A DNA stretch of 64,000 nt from Qiania dongpingensis. GTDB lineage: Bacteria; Bacillota; Clostridia; Lachnospirales; Lachnospiraceae. The stretch is from positions 2,294,001 to 2,358,000 of the forward strand of contig NZ_CP060634.1 of the NCBI RefSeq assembly GCF_014337195.1. Direction: 5' to 3'. The notes under the pieces are model-generated. The model did not search any database. It saw only the letters and a list, made by a program, of their open reading frames with translations, and was not told the origin of the DNA. Shown here in pieces: positions 1 to 9,175 of this stretch (the stretch's first letter is position 1; each line of letters opens with the position of its first letter). Both the position numbers and the translations under genes were made by a program.

Positions 1-1
1 T

Positions 2-760
2 GTTTATCCGCCCCATAAAACGAATCCCGGAGAAGTGCTCCTGGAAGCAAATCATATCAATTCCGACCGGGTGTTTGACGCGAGCTTCAAGCTGAGAAAG
101 GGAGAAGTCCTGGGCTTTTACGGCTTGATGGGAGCTGGCCGTTCTGAACTTATGCGGGCTCTTCTTGGAATCGACAAAAGCACAAAGGAATCGGTGATCC
201 TGGACGGGAAAAAGATTGTCATCAATAACCCGACAGAAGCCACAAAAGAGGGAATCGTGCTGGCGCCGGAGGACCGGAAATATGAGGGGCTGATCTTGAA
301 ACAGACGGTTGGCTTCAATATCACGCTTCCAATCCTGAGCAAGATCATCAAGGGGATCAAGCTGGATAAGAAGCTGAACGACGAGACCATCGAGAATATC
401 GGAAAGCGCCTCAGAATAAAGACGCCGTCTTATGACGCAAAGGTAGTCAATCTGTCCGGCGGAAACCAGCAGAAGGTGGTTTTGGCGAAATGGCTTGTCA
501 CAAACCCTAAGGTGCTGATCCTGGATGAGCCCACAAGGGGAATCGATGTAGGCGCAAAACAGGAAATATATAAATTGATATATGAGATTGTAGAAATGGG
601 CGTAGGCGTCATCCTGATCTCTTCTGAAATGCCGGAGGTTATGAATCTCTGCGACCGCATTTATGTGCTGCGGGAGGGAAAGATCACCGGGGAGATCGCA
701 AAGGATGAGATCACGGAGCAGACCATTATGCAGTATGCGATAGGAGGAATTGAATCATGA
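2..760 (+). CDS. Sugar ABC transporter ATP-binding protein, C-terminal half (5' end outside window)
   Basis: This is the second nucleotide-binding half of an RbsA/MglA-type protein, which energises import of a monosaccharide through the adjacent permease. The reading frame is open to the window edge, so the gene starts upstream and only about 252 residues are visible. The degenerate second-domain Walker A (GLMGAGRSE) is present, followed by the signature LSGGNQQKVVLAKWL and Walker B LILDEPTRGIDVGAKQ, all typical of the C-terminal half of tandem sugar ATPases. A GTG at 35 is an internal codon, not a start. The gene overlaps the permease by 4 bp, so the two are translationally coupled. The sugar cannot be read from this protein alone. 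Confidence 0.93.
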   Translation, partial: VYPPHKTNPGEVLLEANHINSDRVFDASFKLRKGEVLGFYGLMGAGRSELMRALLGIDKSTKESVILDGKKIVINNPTEATKEGIVLAPEDRKYEGLILKQTVGFNITLPILSKIIKGIKLDKKLNDETIENIGKRLRIKTPSYDAKVVNLSGGNQQKVVLAKWLVTNPKVLILDEPTRGIDVGAKQEIYKLIYEIVEMGVGVILISSEMPEVMNLCDRIYVLREGKITGEIAKDEITEQTIMQYAIGGIES

Positions 761-1740
761 GTGAAGCAAAAGCTGTTTCTGTGAAGAAGACAAATCCGGT
801 GAAACAGTATCTCAATAATAACATCGGCATGTTGATCGGCCTGATTGCCATGTGTATCATTATTTCCATCCTGCAGCCGAACTTCCTGCAGGTAAAGAAC
901 CTGTTTAATATCATGCGGTCGATCTCCATAACCGGCATCATCGGTTTTGGTATGACGCTCTGTATCATCATCAACGGAATCGATCTTTCCCAGGGCTCTG
1001 TCATCGGATTCACATCCTGCTTCTGTGCATGGCTGCTGTCAAGCGTGGGCCTTCCGTTCTGGGCGGCCATCTTGGGCGCCCTCGCCGCCGGTTCCCTGTT
1101 CGGCGTTTTCAACGGAGCATTGCTGGCGAATACATCCCTGCCTCCCTTTGTAGTCACCCTGGCCACCCAGCTTATCGGCCGCGGCGGCTGCTACGTCATC
1201 ACAAGAGGGAATATGATCAACGTGGATCCTGCGTTCGGCCAGCTGGGAAACGGGTATCTGTTCAATGTCATTCCTCTGCCTGTGATCTACCTGCTGGTTA
1301 TCTTCGTTGTCATGTTCCTTTTGCTGGGTAAATCGAAATTTGGGCGCTGTGTTTACGCCATCGGCGGAAACCGGGAGGCAGCCCGCTTCACCGGCATCAA
1401 GATCAAAAAGGTGACTTGGATCGTGTACTCGATCTCCGGCTTTCTGGCCGCTGTCTGCGGGATCATCTCATGTTCCCGAATCACAACGGGACAGCCCACC
1501 ACCGGAAACGCAATGGAGTTTGACGCGGTGGCGGCCTGCTATCTGGGCGGCATCAGCTACCTGGGCGGTGAAGGAAGGATTGGCAGCACTTTGCTTGGCG
1601 CCATCGTACTTGGCGTTCTCGCAAACGGCATGAGTATGCTGCAGGTGCCCTGGTATGTGCAGAATATCACAAAAGGATGTATCATCCTGGCGGCCGTATT
1701 CTTTGACGTCATGAGGAAGGAAAAAGGAAAATCCAAATAA
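757..1740 (+). CDS. Sugar ABC transporter permease (RbsC family)
   Basis: This 327-residue membrane protein belongs to the BPD_transp_2 (RbsC/XylH) family, the channel subunit of CUT2 monosaccharide importers. It has about eight to ten hydrophobic segments and the family stretches GFGMTLCIIINGIDLSQGS near residue 65 and YAIGGNREAARFTGI near residue 195. Its ATG overlaps the stop of the upstream ATPase. The periplasmic-binding-protein-type lipoprotein expected for this system is not downstream and is presumably upstream of the window. The next gene begins 22 bp later, so transport and catabolic genes look like one operon. Confidence 0.93.
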   Translation: MSEAKAVSVKKTNPVKQYLNNNIGMLIGLIAMCIIISILQPNFLQVKNLFNIMRSISITGIIGFGMTLCIIINGIDLSQGSVIGFTSCFCAWLLSSVGLPFWAAILGALAAGSLFGVFNGALLANTSLPPFVVTLATQLIGRGGCYVITRGNMINVDPAFGQLGNGYLFNVIPLPVIYLLVIFVVMFLLLGKSKFGRCVYAIGGNREAARFTGIKIKKVTWIVYSISGFLAAVCGIISCSRITTGQPTTGNAMEFDAVAACYLGGISYLGGEGRIGSTLLGAIVLGVLANGMSMLQVPWYVQNITKGCIILAAVFFDVMRKEKGKSK

Positions 1741-1762
1741 CAGCAGGAAGAAAGGAGAAACG

Positions 1763-2260
1763 ATGAGGACGATTCAAGCAAAACCCCTTACGGTGGAGGG
1801 TTTCCGTCCATACGGCAGCTTTGCCAGTATGCTGGAGCCTTCGGGAAATTGTTTTGACGGAGGAGAAAGTGCCTTTTACCCAGATCCGGTGACCCTGTCG
1901 GTCAGCGGAAGAGAGCAGATCGCGTTTTCTCCGCTCACGGTGAACAGACCGGAAAAAATGGTGATCAAGGCGGCCGAGTACCATAATTGGACGGGAGAAG
2001 GGATCTTCTTCGTGGACGACGATGCCGTGATGCATGTGGCGCCGCCTTCCAAACATGTGATCACTCCGGAGAAGACAGAGGCGTTTATCGTGCCGAAAGG
2101 GACTTTGGTGAAACTGAATACCGGCGTATGGCACCTGTCCCCGTACCCTCTCCACAACGACGTACTTCATCTGATGATCGTGATGCCGGAGCGGGTATAT
2201 GGAAACGACTGTATTGTATGTGACTTCCCGGAAGAGGATTACATAGAGATTATCCTGTGA
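1763..2260 (+). CDS. Ureidoglycolate lyase-like cupin protein
   Basis: A 165-residue soluble protein with the layout of the ureidoglycolate lyase family (AllA, PF04115): an N-terminal KPLTVEGFRPYGSF, a central FFVDDDAVMHVAPP, and a C-terminal FIVPKGTLVKLNTGVWH. No allantoin or purine-degradation genes are nearby. It sits between a sugar permease and an aldolase, so it more likely acts on a sugar-derived metabolite than in purine breakdown; that is inference from context. RBS AGAAAGGAG lies just before the ATG. An alternative is another uncharacterised cupin of sugar operons. Confidence 0.6.
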   Translation: MRTIQAKPLTVEGFRPYGSFASMLEPSGNCFDGGESAFYPDPVTLSVSGREQIAFSPLTVNRPEKMVIKAAEYHNWTGEGIFFVDDDAVMHVAPPSKHVITPEKTEAFIVPKGTLVKLNTGVWHLSPYPLHNDVLHLMIVMPERVYGNDCIVCDFPEEDYIEIIL

Positions 2261-2318
2261 GACAAAAATTCATGAACTTGGAAAGGTCTGCTTCAGAAGG
2301 CAGAGAAAGGAATTCAAA

Positions 2319-3164
2319 ATGGCACTTTCAAATTATGTAGAACTGCTTAACTACGCAAAGGAACACAAAATCACAATAGGGGCGTTCAATGCTCTGAATC
2401 TGGAGATCCTGCAGGCACTGGTGTCTGCAGCCAGCCGGAAGGACGCTCCCATCATCGTACAGACGTATCATAAGCACGTGGATTTCGCCGGGGCGGATTA
2501 CATGCGCGCCATCGCGGAAGTGGCTTCCACCCATTCAAAAGTGAAAATCGCCATGGGCCTGGATCACGGACGTTCCTACGAGCAGGCAAAGCTCTGCATT
2601 GACGCGGGATACAGCGGAGTGATGATCGATCTGGCCTCCGAGGATTATGATTATAATGTGAAGGAGACCTGCCGGGTGGTAGAGGCGGCACATGCCAGGG
2701 GAATCTCCGTGGAAGCGGAGCTGGGCACCATTTCCGATGCGGACAGGACGCCGGAGGAGATCGCTCTGGGCTATACAGATCCGGAGATAGCGAGACGATT
2801 TGTAAAGGATACCGGCATCGACTGCCTGGCTGTTTCCATCGGGACGGCTCACGGCGTGTATAAGTATACCCCTAAGATCAACTTTGATCTGCTGAAGGAG
2901 CTGATCGATACGGTATCCTGCCCCATCGTCGTGCACGGAGGCTCCGGGACGCCGGATGAGGACGTGACGGAAATGGTCCGCATGGGAATAGCGAAGCTGA
3001 ACGTCGGGACCGACTTCTTTATCGCCTATAACGAGGCGCTCTATGCGTTCTACAAGGAACACGGAGCCCGCTGCGATATCGCGGACGCGCTGGAGACAGC
3101 AAGGACAGCCGTGGAAAAAGTGGCGGAGCAGAGGCTGGATATCCTGACACAGTTCCGGGTATAA
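2319..3164 (+). CDS. Class II fructose/tagatose-bisphosphate-type aldolase
   Basis: This 281-residue zinc-dependent aldolase of the FbaA/GatY family would cleave a ketose phosphate into dihydroxyacetone phosphate and an aldehyde. Visible family elements are GAFNALNLE near residue 21, the D82-H83 pair in MGLDHG, the acidic loop VEAELGTI, the histidine in GTAHGVYK and the phosphate-binding VVHGGSGTPDE. Length is normal for the family. RBS GAAAGGA precedes the ATG. It ends 2 bp before the kinase, so the two are coupled. The pairing of one FGGY kinase with one aldolase suggests kinase then cleavage of the transported sugar, but the exact substrate cannot be told from sequence. Confidence 0.9.
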   Translation: MALSNYVELLNYAKEHKITIGAFNALNLEILQALVSAASRKDAPIIVQTYHKHVDFAGADYMRAIAEVASTHSKVKIAMGLDHGRSYEQAKLCIDAGYSGVMIDLASEDYDYNVKETCRVVEAAHARGISVEAELGTISDADRTPEEIALGYTDPEIARRFVKDTGIDCLAVSIGTAHGVYKYTPKINFDLLKELIDTVSCPIVVHGGSGTPDEDVTEMVRMGIAKLNVGTDFFIAYNEALYAFYKEHGARCDIADALETARTAVEKVAEQRLDILTQFRV

Positions 3165-3166
3165 GT

Positions 3167-4711
3167 ATGAAAGCGGTTTATATTGGGCTTGATGTGGGAA
3201 CCTCCGGCTGCAAAGCGGCTCTGGTGGACCGGAGCGGGAAGATACTCGCCATGGCCCGCAGGGAATATGGCTTTGAGAGCCCGGAGCCTGGAATGGTGGA
3301 ACTGAATCCGGCCACTGTGTGGAATGCGGTAAAGGAAACGCTGGCAGAAGCCGCGTCTCCGGAGGTTGAGATCCGCATGCTCGCGGTCTCCTCGATCGGG
3401 GAAGCCGTGGTCATGGTGGATAAGGACGGCGGAGTCCTCCGGAATGGGATTACTTATCTGGACCAGCGGGGACCGGAAACGGCGGAATATATCCGCGGCA
3501 GAATGGACGACAGGTATCTCCATGGGCTGACCGGCGTGCCGGTGAATCCGATGTACACCTTGAACCGCTGTATCTGGCTGAAGGAGCATCAGCCGGAGAT
3601 TGTGGAAAAGACTGCCCATTATTTTATGTTCGGCGATTATATCACATATATGCTGACCGGGCAAAGGGTGATCGACCAGTCCAGCGCCTCCAGGACCATG
3701 CTGTTTGACGCGGGAAACCTGGAGTGGTCCCGGGAGATCGGGGAGAAATTCGGGGTGCCTGTGGAGAAGTTCTCCCCGGTGGCATCCACAGGTGCGGTAG
3801 TCGGAAGGATACGGAAGGAACTGGCGGAAGAAATCGGGCTTCCGTATGATCTGAAGATAGTCCTGGGATGCCATGACCAGTGCAGCGCCCTTTTAGGGTC
3901 AGGCGCCGTGAAGCCGGGCGATATCATGGCCGGCGAGGGATCCACGGAAAGCATCAATCTGATCATTCATAAAGAAAATTTTAATGATTCTTTCTTTGAA
4001 AATCAGCTTTGCTTTGAGCCTTATATTCAGCCGGGACAGTATATCATTCCCGTTGGACAGCTGTCCCATGGCACCAGCATACGGTGGTTCGTAAACGAGT
4101 TCGGCGCGGATTTTAAGGCGGAGAGAAGCGGGCTGTCCTCAGGAATGGGCGGCAGGAAAGTGGCTTTGGTGAAGCCGGAGAACGCGGGAAAGAGCATTTA
4201 CGATCTGGCGAATGAATACTGTGCGCCGGATTCAGGCGATGTGTATTTTCTTCCTTATCTCTCCAGGGTAAAAAGCATGGACGCGTCAAATCAGGCTCTG
4301 GGAGTGTTCCTCGGGCTGGATGTGAACACAGGCCGGGCGCAGATGTACCGGGCGCTTCTGGAAGGACTGTGCTTCGAATCCAGGACCTGCTTTGATACGC
4401 TAAAGAAGGTGGGGCTTCCCATCCATAAAATAGTGGCTTCCGGAGGATGCTCCAAATCTCCGCTGTTCATGCAGATGAAAGCCGACGTGCTGCGCCAGCC
4501 CATTCATATTCTGGACAATCCGGACGCGGGCATCACAGGACTGGCCATGATCTGCGCGGTGGCCGACGGGGCTTATAAAAATTATGAAGAAGCCGCGGAG
4601 GTATTTGTCAAGACGGCGAGAGGATATGCTCCGGAAAACGATTATCAGGAAAAGTATGAGAAATACTGCCTGATCCGTGAAACAATGAAAGAGCTTTATC
4701 AGAAACTATAA
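3167..4711 (+). CDS. FGGY-family carbohydrate kinase
   Basis: A 514-residue sugar kinase, close in layout to xylulokinases, that phosphorylates a ketose or polyol with ATP. The N-terminal phosphate motif GLDVGTSGCKAALVD (residues 6-20) and the C-terminal ASGGCSKSPLFMQMKADVL, the FGGY signature region, are clear. The substrate acid is likely in the YLDQRG segment near residue 97. It is the last gene of the sugar operon, starting 2 bp after the aldolase and followed by a hairpin terminator. The specific sugar is not assignable. Confidence 0.9.
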   Translation: MKAVYIGLDVGTSGCKAALVDRSGKILAMARREYGFESPEPGMVELNPATVWNAVKETLAEAASPEVEIRMLAVSSIGEAVVMVDKDGGVLRNGITYLDQRGPETAEYIRGRMDDRYLHGLTGVPVNPMYTLNRCIWLKEHQPEIVEKTAHYFMFGDYITYMLTGQRVIDQSSASRTMLFDAGNLEWSREIGEKFGVPVEKFSPVASTGAVVGRIRKELAEEIGLPYDLKIVLGCHDQCSALLGSGAVKPGDIMAGEGSTESINLIIHKENFNDSFFENQLCFEPYIQPGQYIIPVGQLSHGTSIRWFVNEFGADFKAERSGLSSGMGGRKVALVKPENAGKSIYDLANEYCAPDSGDVYFLPYLSRVKSMDASNQALGVFLGLDVNTGRAQMYRALLEGLCFESRTCFDTLKKVGLPIHKIVASGGCSKSPLFMQMKADVLRQPIHILDNPDAGITGLAMICAVADGAYKNYEEAAEVFVKTARGYAPENDYQEKYEKYCLIRETMKELYQKL

Positions 4712-4719
4712 AATTGAGA

Positions 4720-4753
4720 AAGACGCCGCGGCATAAAGGCCGCAGCGTCTTTT
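4720..4753 (+). terminator. Rho-independent terminator of the sugar operon
   Basis: Arms at 4720-4732 and 4739-4751 form a GC-rich 13-bp stem with one mismatch and a 6-nt loop. The right arm runs into a short T-rich tail. It lies directly after the FGGY kinase stop codon. Confidence 0.8.
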
Positions 4754-4895
4754 GCGTGTATGGAAGTTGGAAGCAGAGTACAAAATACTTTTTGAATATA
4801 TTCTTTCACCCCTTTCCCATGTCTTGAGTTACATGATATAATGAAGGAAATGGAAATGGCCGCGGGCAATTTCCGGGAAAGGAACGGGATATTTC

Positions 4896-5780
4896 ATGAA
4901 TCTGAAAGCAAAGCAGGCAAGGGACATCCTTTTGAGCCTGGCGGGAGACTTGGCCGGCGGGTTTTTATATGCGCTTGGGATTTATTTTTTTGCAAAAAGC
5001 GCAGATTTTGCGCCAGGAGGGATTTCCGGTCTGGCCCTGATGGCCAATTATCTGTTTCACCTTCCCATAGGTGTGACCACCCTTTTGCTCAACGTGCCGC
5101 TTGTTTTGCTGAGCTATAAAATCTTAGGGAAGAAGTTCCTGGCGAAATCCTTCTTTTCCATGGCGGTCTGCACCATATTTCTGGATGTGATATTTCCTCA
5201 TTTTCCCATATATACCGGAAGCCCGATCATGGCGGCCCTGTATTCCGGCGTGTGTCTTGGCGCCGGACTGGCTATTTTCTACATGCACGGTTCGTCCTCC
5301 GGAGGTACGGATTTTCTGACTATCTCCATCAAGGTCCTGAGGCCCCACCTGTCCATCGGAATGGTGACCATGAGCATTGATCTGGTGGTGATCTTGCTCG
5401 GATGGCCGGTATTTGGAAAGCTGGATGCGGTCCTGTACGGCCTTCTGTCCACCTTTATGGCGTCCATTGTGATCGACAAGATCATGTACGGGACCGGAGC
5501 GGGCAAGCTGGTCATCATCATCTCCGGCAGGGGAAGCGATATCGCGGCGGGTATCGGTGAAAGCTTTGAAAGAGGATCGACGATGATTCGGGCGATCGGG
5601 ACCTATTCCAAAGAAGAACGGGAGGTGCTTTTGTGCGCCTGTTCCAAGGTGGAGGCGTATAAAGTGCGGCGTCTGGTAAATCAGGTCGACAGCGATGCTT
5701 TTGTTATGGTCATGGAGACCAATGAGGTATTCGGGGAAGGATTCAAGGCCCTGGATGTGAAAAAAGATATTCTTGGATAA
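4896..5780 (+). CDS. YitT family membrane protein (DUF161/DUF2179)
   Basis: This 294-residue protein has five to six N-terminal membrane segments, including the family stretch FAPGGISGLALM near residue 40 and the glycine-rich GSSSGGTDFL near residue 130. A soluble C-terminal DUF2179 domain follows (about 205-290: KLVIIISGRGSDIA, RGSTMIRAIGTYSKEEREVLLC). Function in the family is poorly known; transport roles have been proposed. A TATAAT at 4837-4842 is a plausible -10, but no convincing -35 is present. The downstream small gene starts 10 bp later and is probably co-transcribed. Confidence 0.88.
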   Translation: MNLKAKQARDILLSLAGDLAGGFLYALGIYFFAKSADFAPGGISGLALMANYLFHLPIGVTTLLLNVPLVLLSYKILGKKFLAKSFFSMAVCTIFLDVIFPHFPIYTGSPIMAALYSGVCLGAGLAIFYMHGSSSGGTDFLTISIKVLRPHLSIGMVTMSIDLVVILLGWPVFGKLDAVLYGLLSTFMASIVIDKIMYGTGAGKLVIIISGRGSDIAAGIGESFERGSTMIRAIGTYSKEEREVLLCACSKVEAYKVRRLVNQVDSDAFVMVMETNEVFGEGFKALDVKKDILG

Positions 5781-5790
5781 GGAGGATGAC

Positions 5791-6135
5791 ATGAAGAAGG
5801 TTAAAATCACCATATTGAAAACGACACTGGATGAGGAATTGGCCAGAGAATATGGGGCGGAAGGGCTGGCGGCCTGTCCCATGATGAAAAAAGGGCAGGT
5901 TTTCTATGCGGATTATGCGAAGCCGGACGGTTTCTGTGACGAAGCCTGGAAAGCCATATACCAATATGTATTTGCATTGTCCCACGGGGCGGGAGACGGA
6001 GTTTTTTACTATGGCGACTGGATCAGGAAACCGGGCGTGGCCATCTGCAGCTGCAACGACGGTCTCCGCCCGGTGATCATGAAGCTGGAGGCTACCGCAG
6101 AGGAGTCGAAGATTGACTATACCCCGGTCCGCTGA
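5791..6135 (+). CDS. TIGR04076 family protein
   Basis: A small soluble protein of 114 residues resembling the TIGR04076 family, whose function is unknown. ATG 5791 is chosen over an in-frame upstream start at 5773 because GGAGG at 5781-5785 is well spaced before it. Visible features are the CPMMKKGQVF segment and the C-terminal GDWIRKPGVAICSCNDGLRPV with paired cysteines. It directly follows the YitT gene. Nothing in the context defines a role. Confidence 0.75.
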   Translation: MKKVKITILKTTLDEELAREYGAEGLAACPMMKKGQVFYADYAKPDGFCDEAWKAIYQYVFALSHGAGDGVFYYGDWIRKPGVAICSCNDGLRPVIMKLEATAEESKIDYTPVR

Positions 6136-6161
6136 GCCTTTGAAATACATACGCGCTGCTT

Positions 6162-6851
6162 TTATTTTGCTTTTGGATATTCGTTGCAGAGCAGGCGGTA
6201 AGGCGCTTCGTCTTCTTCAATAGTAGGAAAACGGCCCAGTTTTTCGTAGAAGCGGTTGTCCGTATTGTCATCGTTGCACATGGATACTTCTCCGATCAAT
6301 ACGGCGCCGGTTCCGGGCTCTACGCTGAAATCATGATACATATACGGGTAAATGGTAATGCTTTCTCCGGGCCTTAAGCGGACCTGGGTGCCGGCGGGGA
6401 CGGTGTATTTGTGTCCGTCAGTGTGGACAGTCACATCTTCGTCCGAGTATTTTCCCTCATCATTCCGGTCAGCCATATATACGCGGATCAGAACGTTTCC
6501 GCCGCCGCGGTTGATGATATCTTCCATCTTGGTCCAGTGAAAGTGCATCGGCGCATACTGTCCTTCATTGACCATCAGAAGCTTTTCTGCATATACTTTG
6601 GGATACTGATCCTTTTTATGCTGATTTCCGTTGCGGATGGTGACGAGGGAGAAGCCAAGGGTATCAAAATGCCCTTCACCGTAATCGGTGATATCCCATC
6701 CGAGCATATTGTCCCGGATTTCATCGTATTCGTGATCCTTGTTCTTCCATTCCTCCGGTGTCCAGCCGAAGAAAGGGGGGAGCTCAAAATGGTGCTCTTT
6801 TATGAGAGCTTCCATGGCTTTGATCGCTTTGTTGATTTCAGAACGTTTCAT
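6162..6851 (-). CDS. D-lyxose/D-mannose isomerase family protein
   Basis: A 229-residue cupin-fold sugar isomerase of the D-lyxose ketol-isomerase family, which interconverts D-lyxose with D-xylulose and D-mannose with D-fructose. The metal-binding motif PMHFHWTKMEDIINRGGG (two histidines plus a glutamate) and the later PYMYHDFSVEPG are characteristic. It is transcribed divergently from the ROK regulator. A promoter with TTGACA and TATAGT sits upstream on the minus strand, its -35 embedded in a perfect inverted repeat, so repression by the neighbour is likely. RBS is AGGAGG. It may feed a ketose to the kinase-aldolase operon at 2,319-4,711, but that is inference. Confidence 0.88.
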   Translation of the reverse strand: MKRSEINKAIKAMEALIKEHHFELPPFFGWTPEEWKNKDHEYDEIRDNMLGWDITDYGEGHFDTLGFSLVTIRNGNQHKKDQYPKVYAEKLLMVNEGQYAPMHFHWTKMEDIINRGGGNVLIRVYMADRNDEGKYSDEDVTVHTDGHKYTVPAGTQVRLRPGESITIYPYMYHDFSVEPGTGAVLIGEVSMCNDDNTDNRFYEKLGRFPTIEEDEAPYRLLCNEYPKAK

Positions 6852-6902
6852 GGCAGAATTCCTCCTGAAGTATGATTTTATATGGTAAATATTGTTAAGA
6901 CA

Positions 6903-6944
6903 ACTATATCATGTAAAGGAATTGATTGTCAATTGGATTGACAA
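6903..6944 (-). promoter_or_regulatory. Isomerase promoter with overlapping palindromic operator
   Basis: Reading the minus strand, TTGACA (plus 6927-6932) and TATAGT (plus 6903-6908) are separated by 18 bp and point to the isomerase gene. The -35 lies in a perfect 8-bp inverted repeat TTGTCAAT-TGG-ATTGACAA at 6926-6944. A plus-strand TTGACA (6938-6943) in the same palindrome could be the -35 of the ROK gene. One site could therefore control both divergent genes. ROK repressors typically bind such palindromes. Confidence 0.7.
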
Positions 6945-7029
6945 ATAGATGTTGATTCTAAATAGTAATAGAAGTGAAATTGAGAGAAGATATGGAATAT
7001 ATGCACAATACGGCGATGGATATGAGCGG

Positions 7030-8223
7030 ATGGTGGAGATGAGAACGCGGACAACGATCAATGCGGAAGAAATGAAATACAACAACAGGGGAAGAATCCT
7101 GGATCATATCAGCAGGGAGCCCCTTTCCAGGGCGGAGCTCTCCAGGAGGACAGGACTGACCAGGGCGGGCGTGAGCAGGATCATGGACGAGCTGCTGGAA
7201 GAAGGGCTGGTCCGGGAATATGATCCTGTGGCGGGATCCGTAGGCCGAAAGCCTGTGGCTGTGGGCCTCAATGGTTCCCGCTATTATATCATAAGCCTGT
7301 GCCTGGAACGAAATTGTGCCACACTGGCACTGTGTGATTTTTCCGGACAGCCGCTCGTATCGGAGAGGCATAAGAGAGCCGGAGGCGCCAGAGACAGCGG
7401 AGAGGCAATGGAATTTTTTGCGGAGCGTATACAGGCCATGATAAGGGAAAAGAGACCGGCGGGAGAGCTTTTGGGAATGGGGATCATGGCGCCGGGTCCG
7501 CTTAACAGCAGGAGAGGACAGATATTGAATCCGCCGAATTTCCCACTTTGGCAGGGTGTAGAGATTGCAGATTATTATAAGAAGGAATTCTCTTGCCCCG
7601 TTTTTCTGGAGCAGAACGCCAGCGCTTATGCTCTGGCAGAGAACCGGTTTGGACTGAAAGGGAAGTATGAAACCTTTCTGGAGCTTTTGGTGGATACCGG
7701 ACTGGGGGGAGGCCTGATCCTGGGAGGAGGCCTGTGGCCGGAGGGGAGAGGAAGTGAGTTCGGGCATATGACGATCGATATCCACGGGCCAAAGTGCAGC
7801 TGCGGGAATACCGGATGCGCCGAGTTATACGCGTCCATCCCCAATATCGTGGAAGCCGCGAAGAAAAGGGACAGGAGGCTCGACAGCTGGAGAGAAATCG
7901 TGCATCTTGCCGAGGCCGGGGATGAAGCCGGCCGTTCTGTCATATGGGAAGAGGCAGGCTATCTGTCGTCACTGATCGTAAATATGGTCAATATTCTGGA
8001 TATCCAGGCGGTGGTGCTGAATGGGGAGATCACCTACAAGCCGGAGCTGCTGCTGAGTGCCCTTCAGAAAAAGGTGAGAGAGCAGGCGATGGAAGGCAGA
8101 GGCAGGGCAGAGATCCTGGTTACAATGCTGCCGGAGGACAAAGAAGCCGTGAGCGGCGCCAACCTGGTGCTGGAACAGTATATCCGGCGGAGCGAAAGCG
8201 GAGGAAGCATACGTTGTTCTTGA
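7030..8223 (+). CDS. ROK family transcriptional regulator
   Basis: A NagC/XylR-type repressor with an N-terminal winged helix-turn-helix (LSRAELSRRTGLTRAGVSRIMDELLEEG) and a C-terminal ROK sugar-binding domain. The zinc motif CSCGNTGCAE and a preceding EFGHMTID histidine are intact; the conserved EQNASAYALAE segment is also visible. The frame is open from ATG 6949, but a likely promoter -35 at 6938 would put that codon inside the promoter. The start is therefore more likely at 7030 or 7039; neither has a perfect RBS, so it is uncertain. Likely target: the divergent isomerase gene. Confidence 0.85.
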   Translation: MVEMRTRTTINAEEMKYNNRGRILDHISREPLSRAELSRRTGLTRAGVSRIMDELLEEGLVREYDPVAGSVGRKPVAVGLNGSRYYIISLCLERNCATLALCDFSGQPLVSERHKRAGGARDSGEAMEFFAERIQAMIREKRPAGELLGMGIMAPGPLNSRRGQILNPPNFPLWQGVEIADYYKKEFSCPVFLEQNASAYALAENRFGLKGKYETFLELLVDTGLGGGLILGGGLWPEGRGSEFGHMTIDIHGPKCSCGNTGCAELYASIPNIVEAAKKRDRRLDSWREIVHLAEAGDEAGRSVIWEEAGYLSSLIVNMVNILDIQAVVLNGEITYKPELLLSALQKKVREQAMEGRGRAEILVTMLPEDKEAVSGANLVLEQYIRRSESGGSIRCS

Positions 8224-8248
8224 TTTTTTACAGGGAATCAAGTACAAT
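8220..8248 (+). promoter_or_regulatory. Sigma-70-type promoter of the ecfA1-ecfA2-ecfT-truA operon
   Basis: TTGATT (8220-8225) and TACAAT (8243-8248) are separated by exactly 17 bp. The site overlaps the end of the ROK gene and lies 52 bp before ecfA1. No riboswitch-like structure is seen in the short leader. Confidence 0.65.
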
Positions 8249-8299
8249 AAGGGTCTGAAAGAATGTAAACGAAATTCCGATGGAAGTTGACGGTGGTTT

Positions 8300-9166
8300 A
8301 TGGGCATCATTAAGACGAAGAATCTGGTATATAACTATATAAAACGTGATGAAGAAGAAAAAATAGAAGAAGTCAGCGAAGCGGTCAAGAATGTGAGCCT
8401 GGATATTAAAGAAGGGGAGTTCGTGGCTATCCTGGGACATAACGGATCGGGCAAATCTACTCTTGCCAAACATATGAATGCTTTGCTGCTGCCGACGGAA
8501 GGCACCATTTGGATTGGGGGCAGGGATTCTCTGGATGAGGACAACCTCTGGAATATCCGGCAGACTGCCGGAATGGTGTTTCAGAATCCGGACAATCAGA
8601 TCATCGCCAGCGTGGTAGAGGAAGACGTGGGATTTGGACCGGAGAATATCGGTGTGCCCACAGATGAAATCTGGAAGCGGGTCGATGAATGCCTGAAAGC
8701 GGTGGGGATGAGCGCGTACCGCACTCATTCACCCAACCGCCTGTCAGGCGGACAGAAGCAGAGAGTGGCCATTGCGGGAGTCATGGCCATGGAGCCTAAA
8801 TGTATCGTTTTGGACGAGCCCACAGCCATGCTGGATCCCAACGGGCGGCGGGAGGTCATACGCACGGTGCTGGAACTGAATGAGAAAAAGGGAATTACGG
8901 TCATTTTGATCACCCATTATATGGAAGAGGTCATTCATGCGGACCGGATCATTGTCATGGACGAGGGAGAGATCGTCATGGAAGGAGTGCCGGAGGAAAT
9001 CTTCAGCCGCGTGGAGGAACTGAAAAAATACCGGCTGGACGTGCCTCAGGTGACGGAGCTGGCATATGAGCTGAGGAAAAAGGGCGTGCCGATGCGGCCG
9101 TGTATTCTGACCGTGGAGGAGTTTGTGACAGAAATCATGGACACGTACAGGAAGCACAGCGAGTGA
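8300..9166 (+). CDS. ecfA1: Energy-coupling factor transporter ATPase EcfA1
   Basis: A 288-residue ATPase of the ECF vitamin/metal transporter, which drives uptake with interchangeable substrate-binding S components. Walker [11 protein letters not shown]-loop FQNPDNQ, signature LSGGQKQR, Walker [14 protein letters not shown] and the H-loop ITHYMEE are all intact. It is the first of the conserved EcfA1-EcfA2-EcfT trio. No S component is adjacent, so this is a group II (shared-module) system. Confidence 0.95.
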   Translation: MGIIKTKNLVYNYIKRDEEEKIEEVSEAVKNVSLDIKEGEFVAILGHNGSGKSTLAKHMNALLLPTEGTIWIGGRDSLDEDNLWNIRQTAGMVFQNPDNQIIASVVEEDVGFGPENIGVPTDEIWKRVDECLKAVGMSAYRTHSPNRLSGGQKQRVAIAGVMAMEPKCIVLDEPTAMLDPNGRREVIRTVLELNEKKGITVILITHYMEEVIHADRIIVMDEGEIVMEGVPEEIFSRVEELKKYRLDVPQVTELAYELRKKGVPMRPCILTVEEFVTEIMDTYRKHSE

Positions 9167-9175
9167 GGAAATGAC

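Noticed and set aside
8224..8299. Riboswitch before ecfA1
   Set aside because: The leader is only about 50 nt with no stable paired structure.
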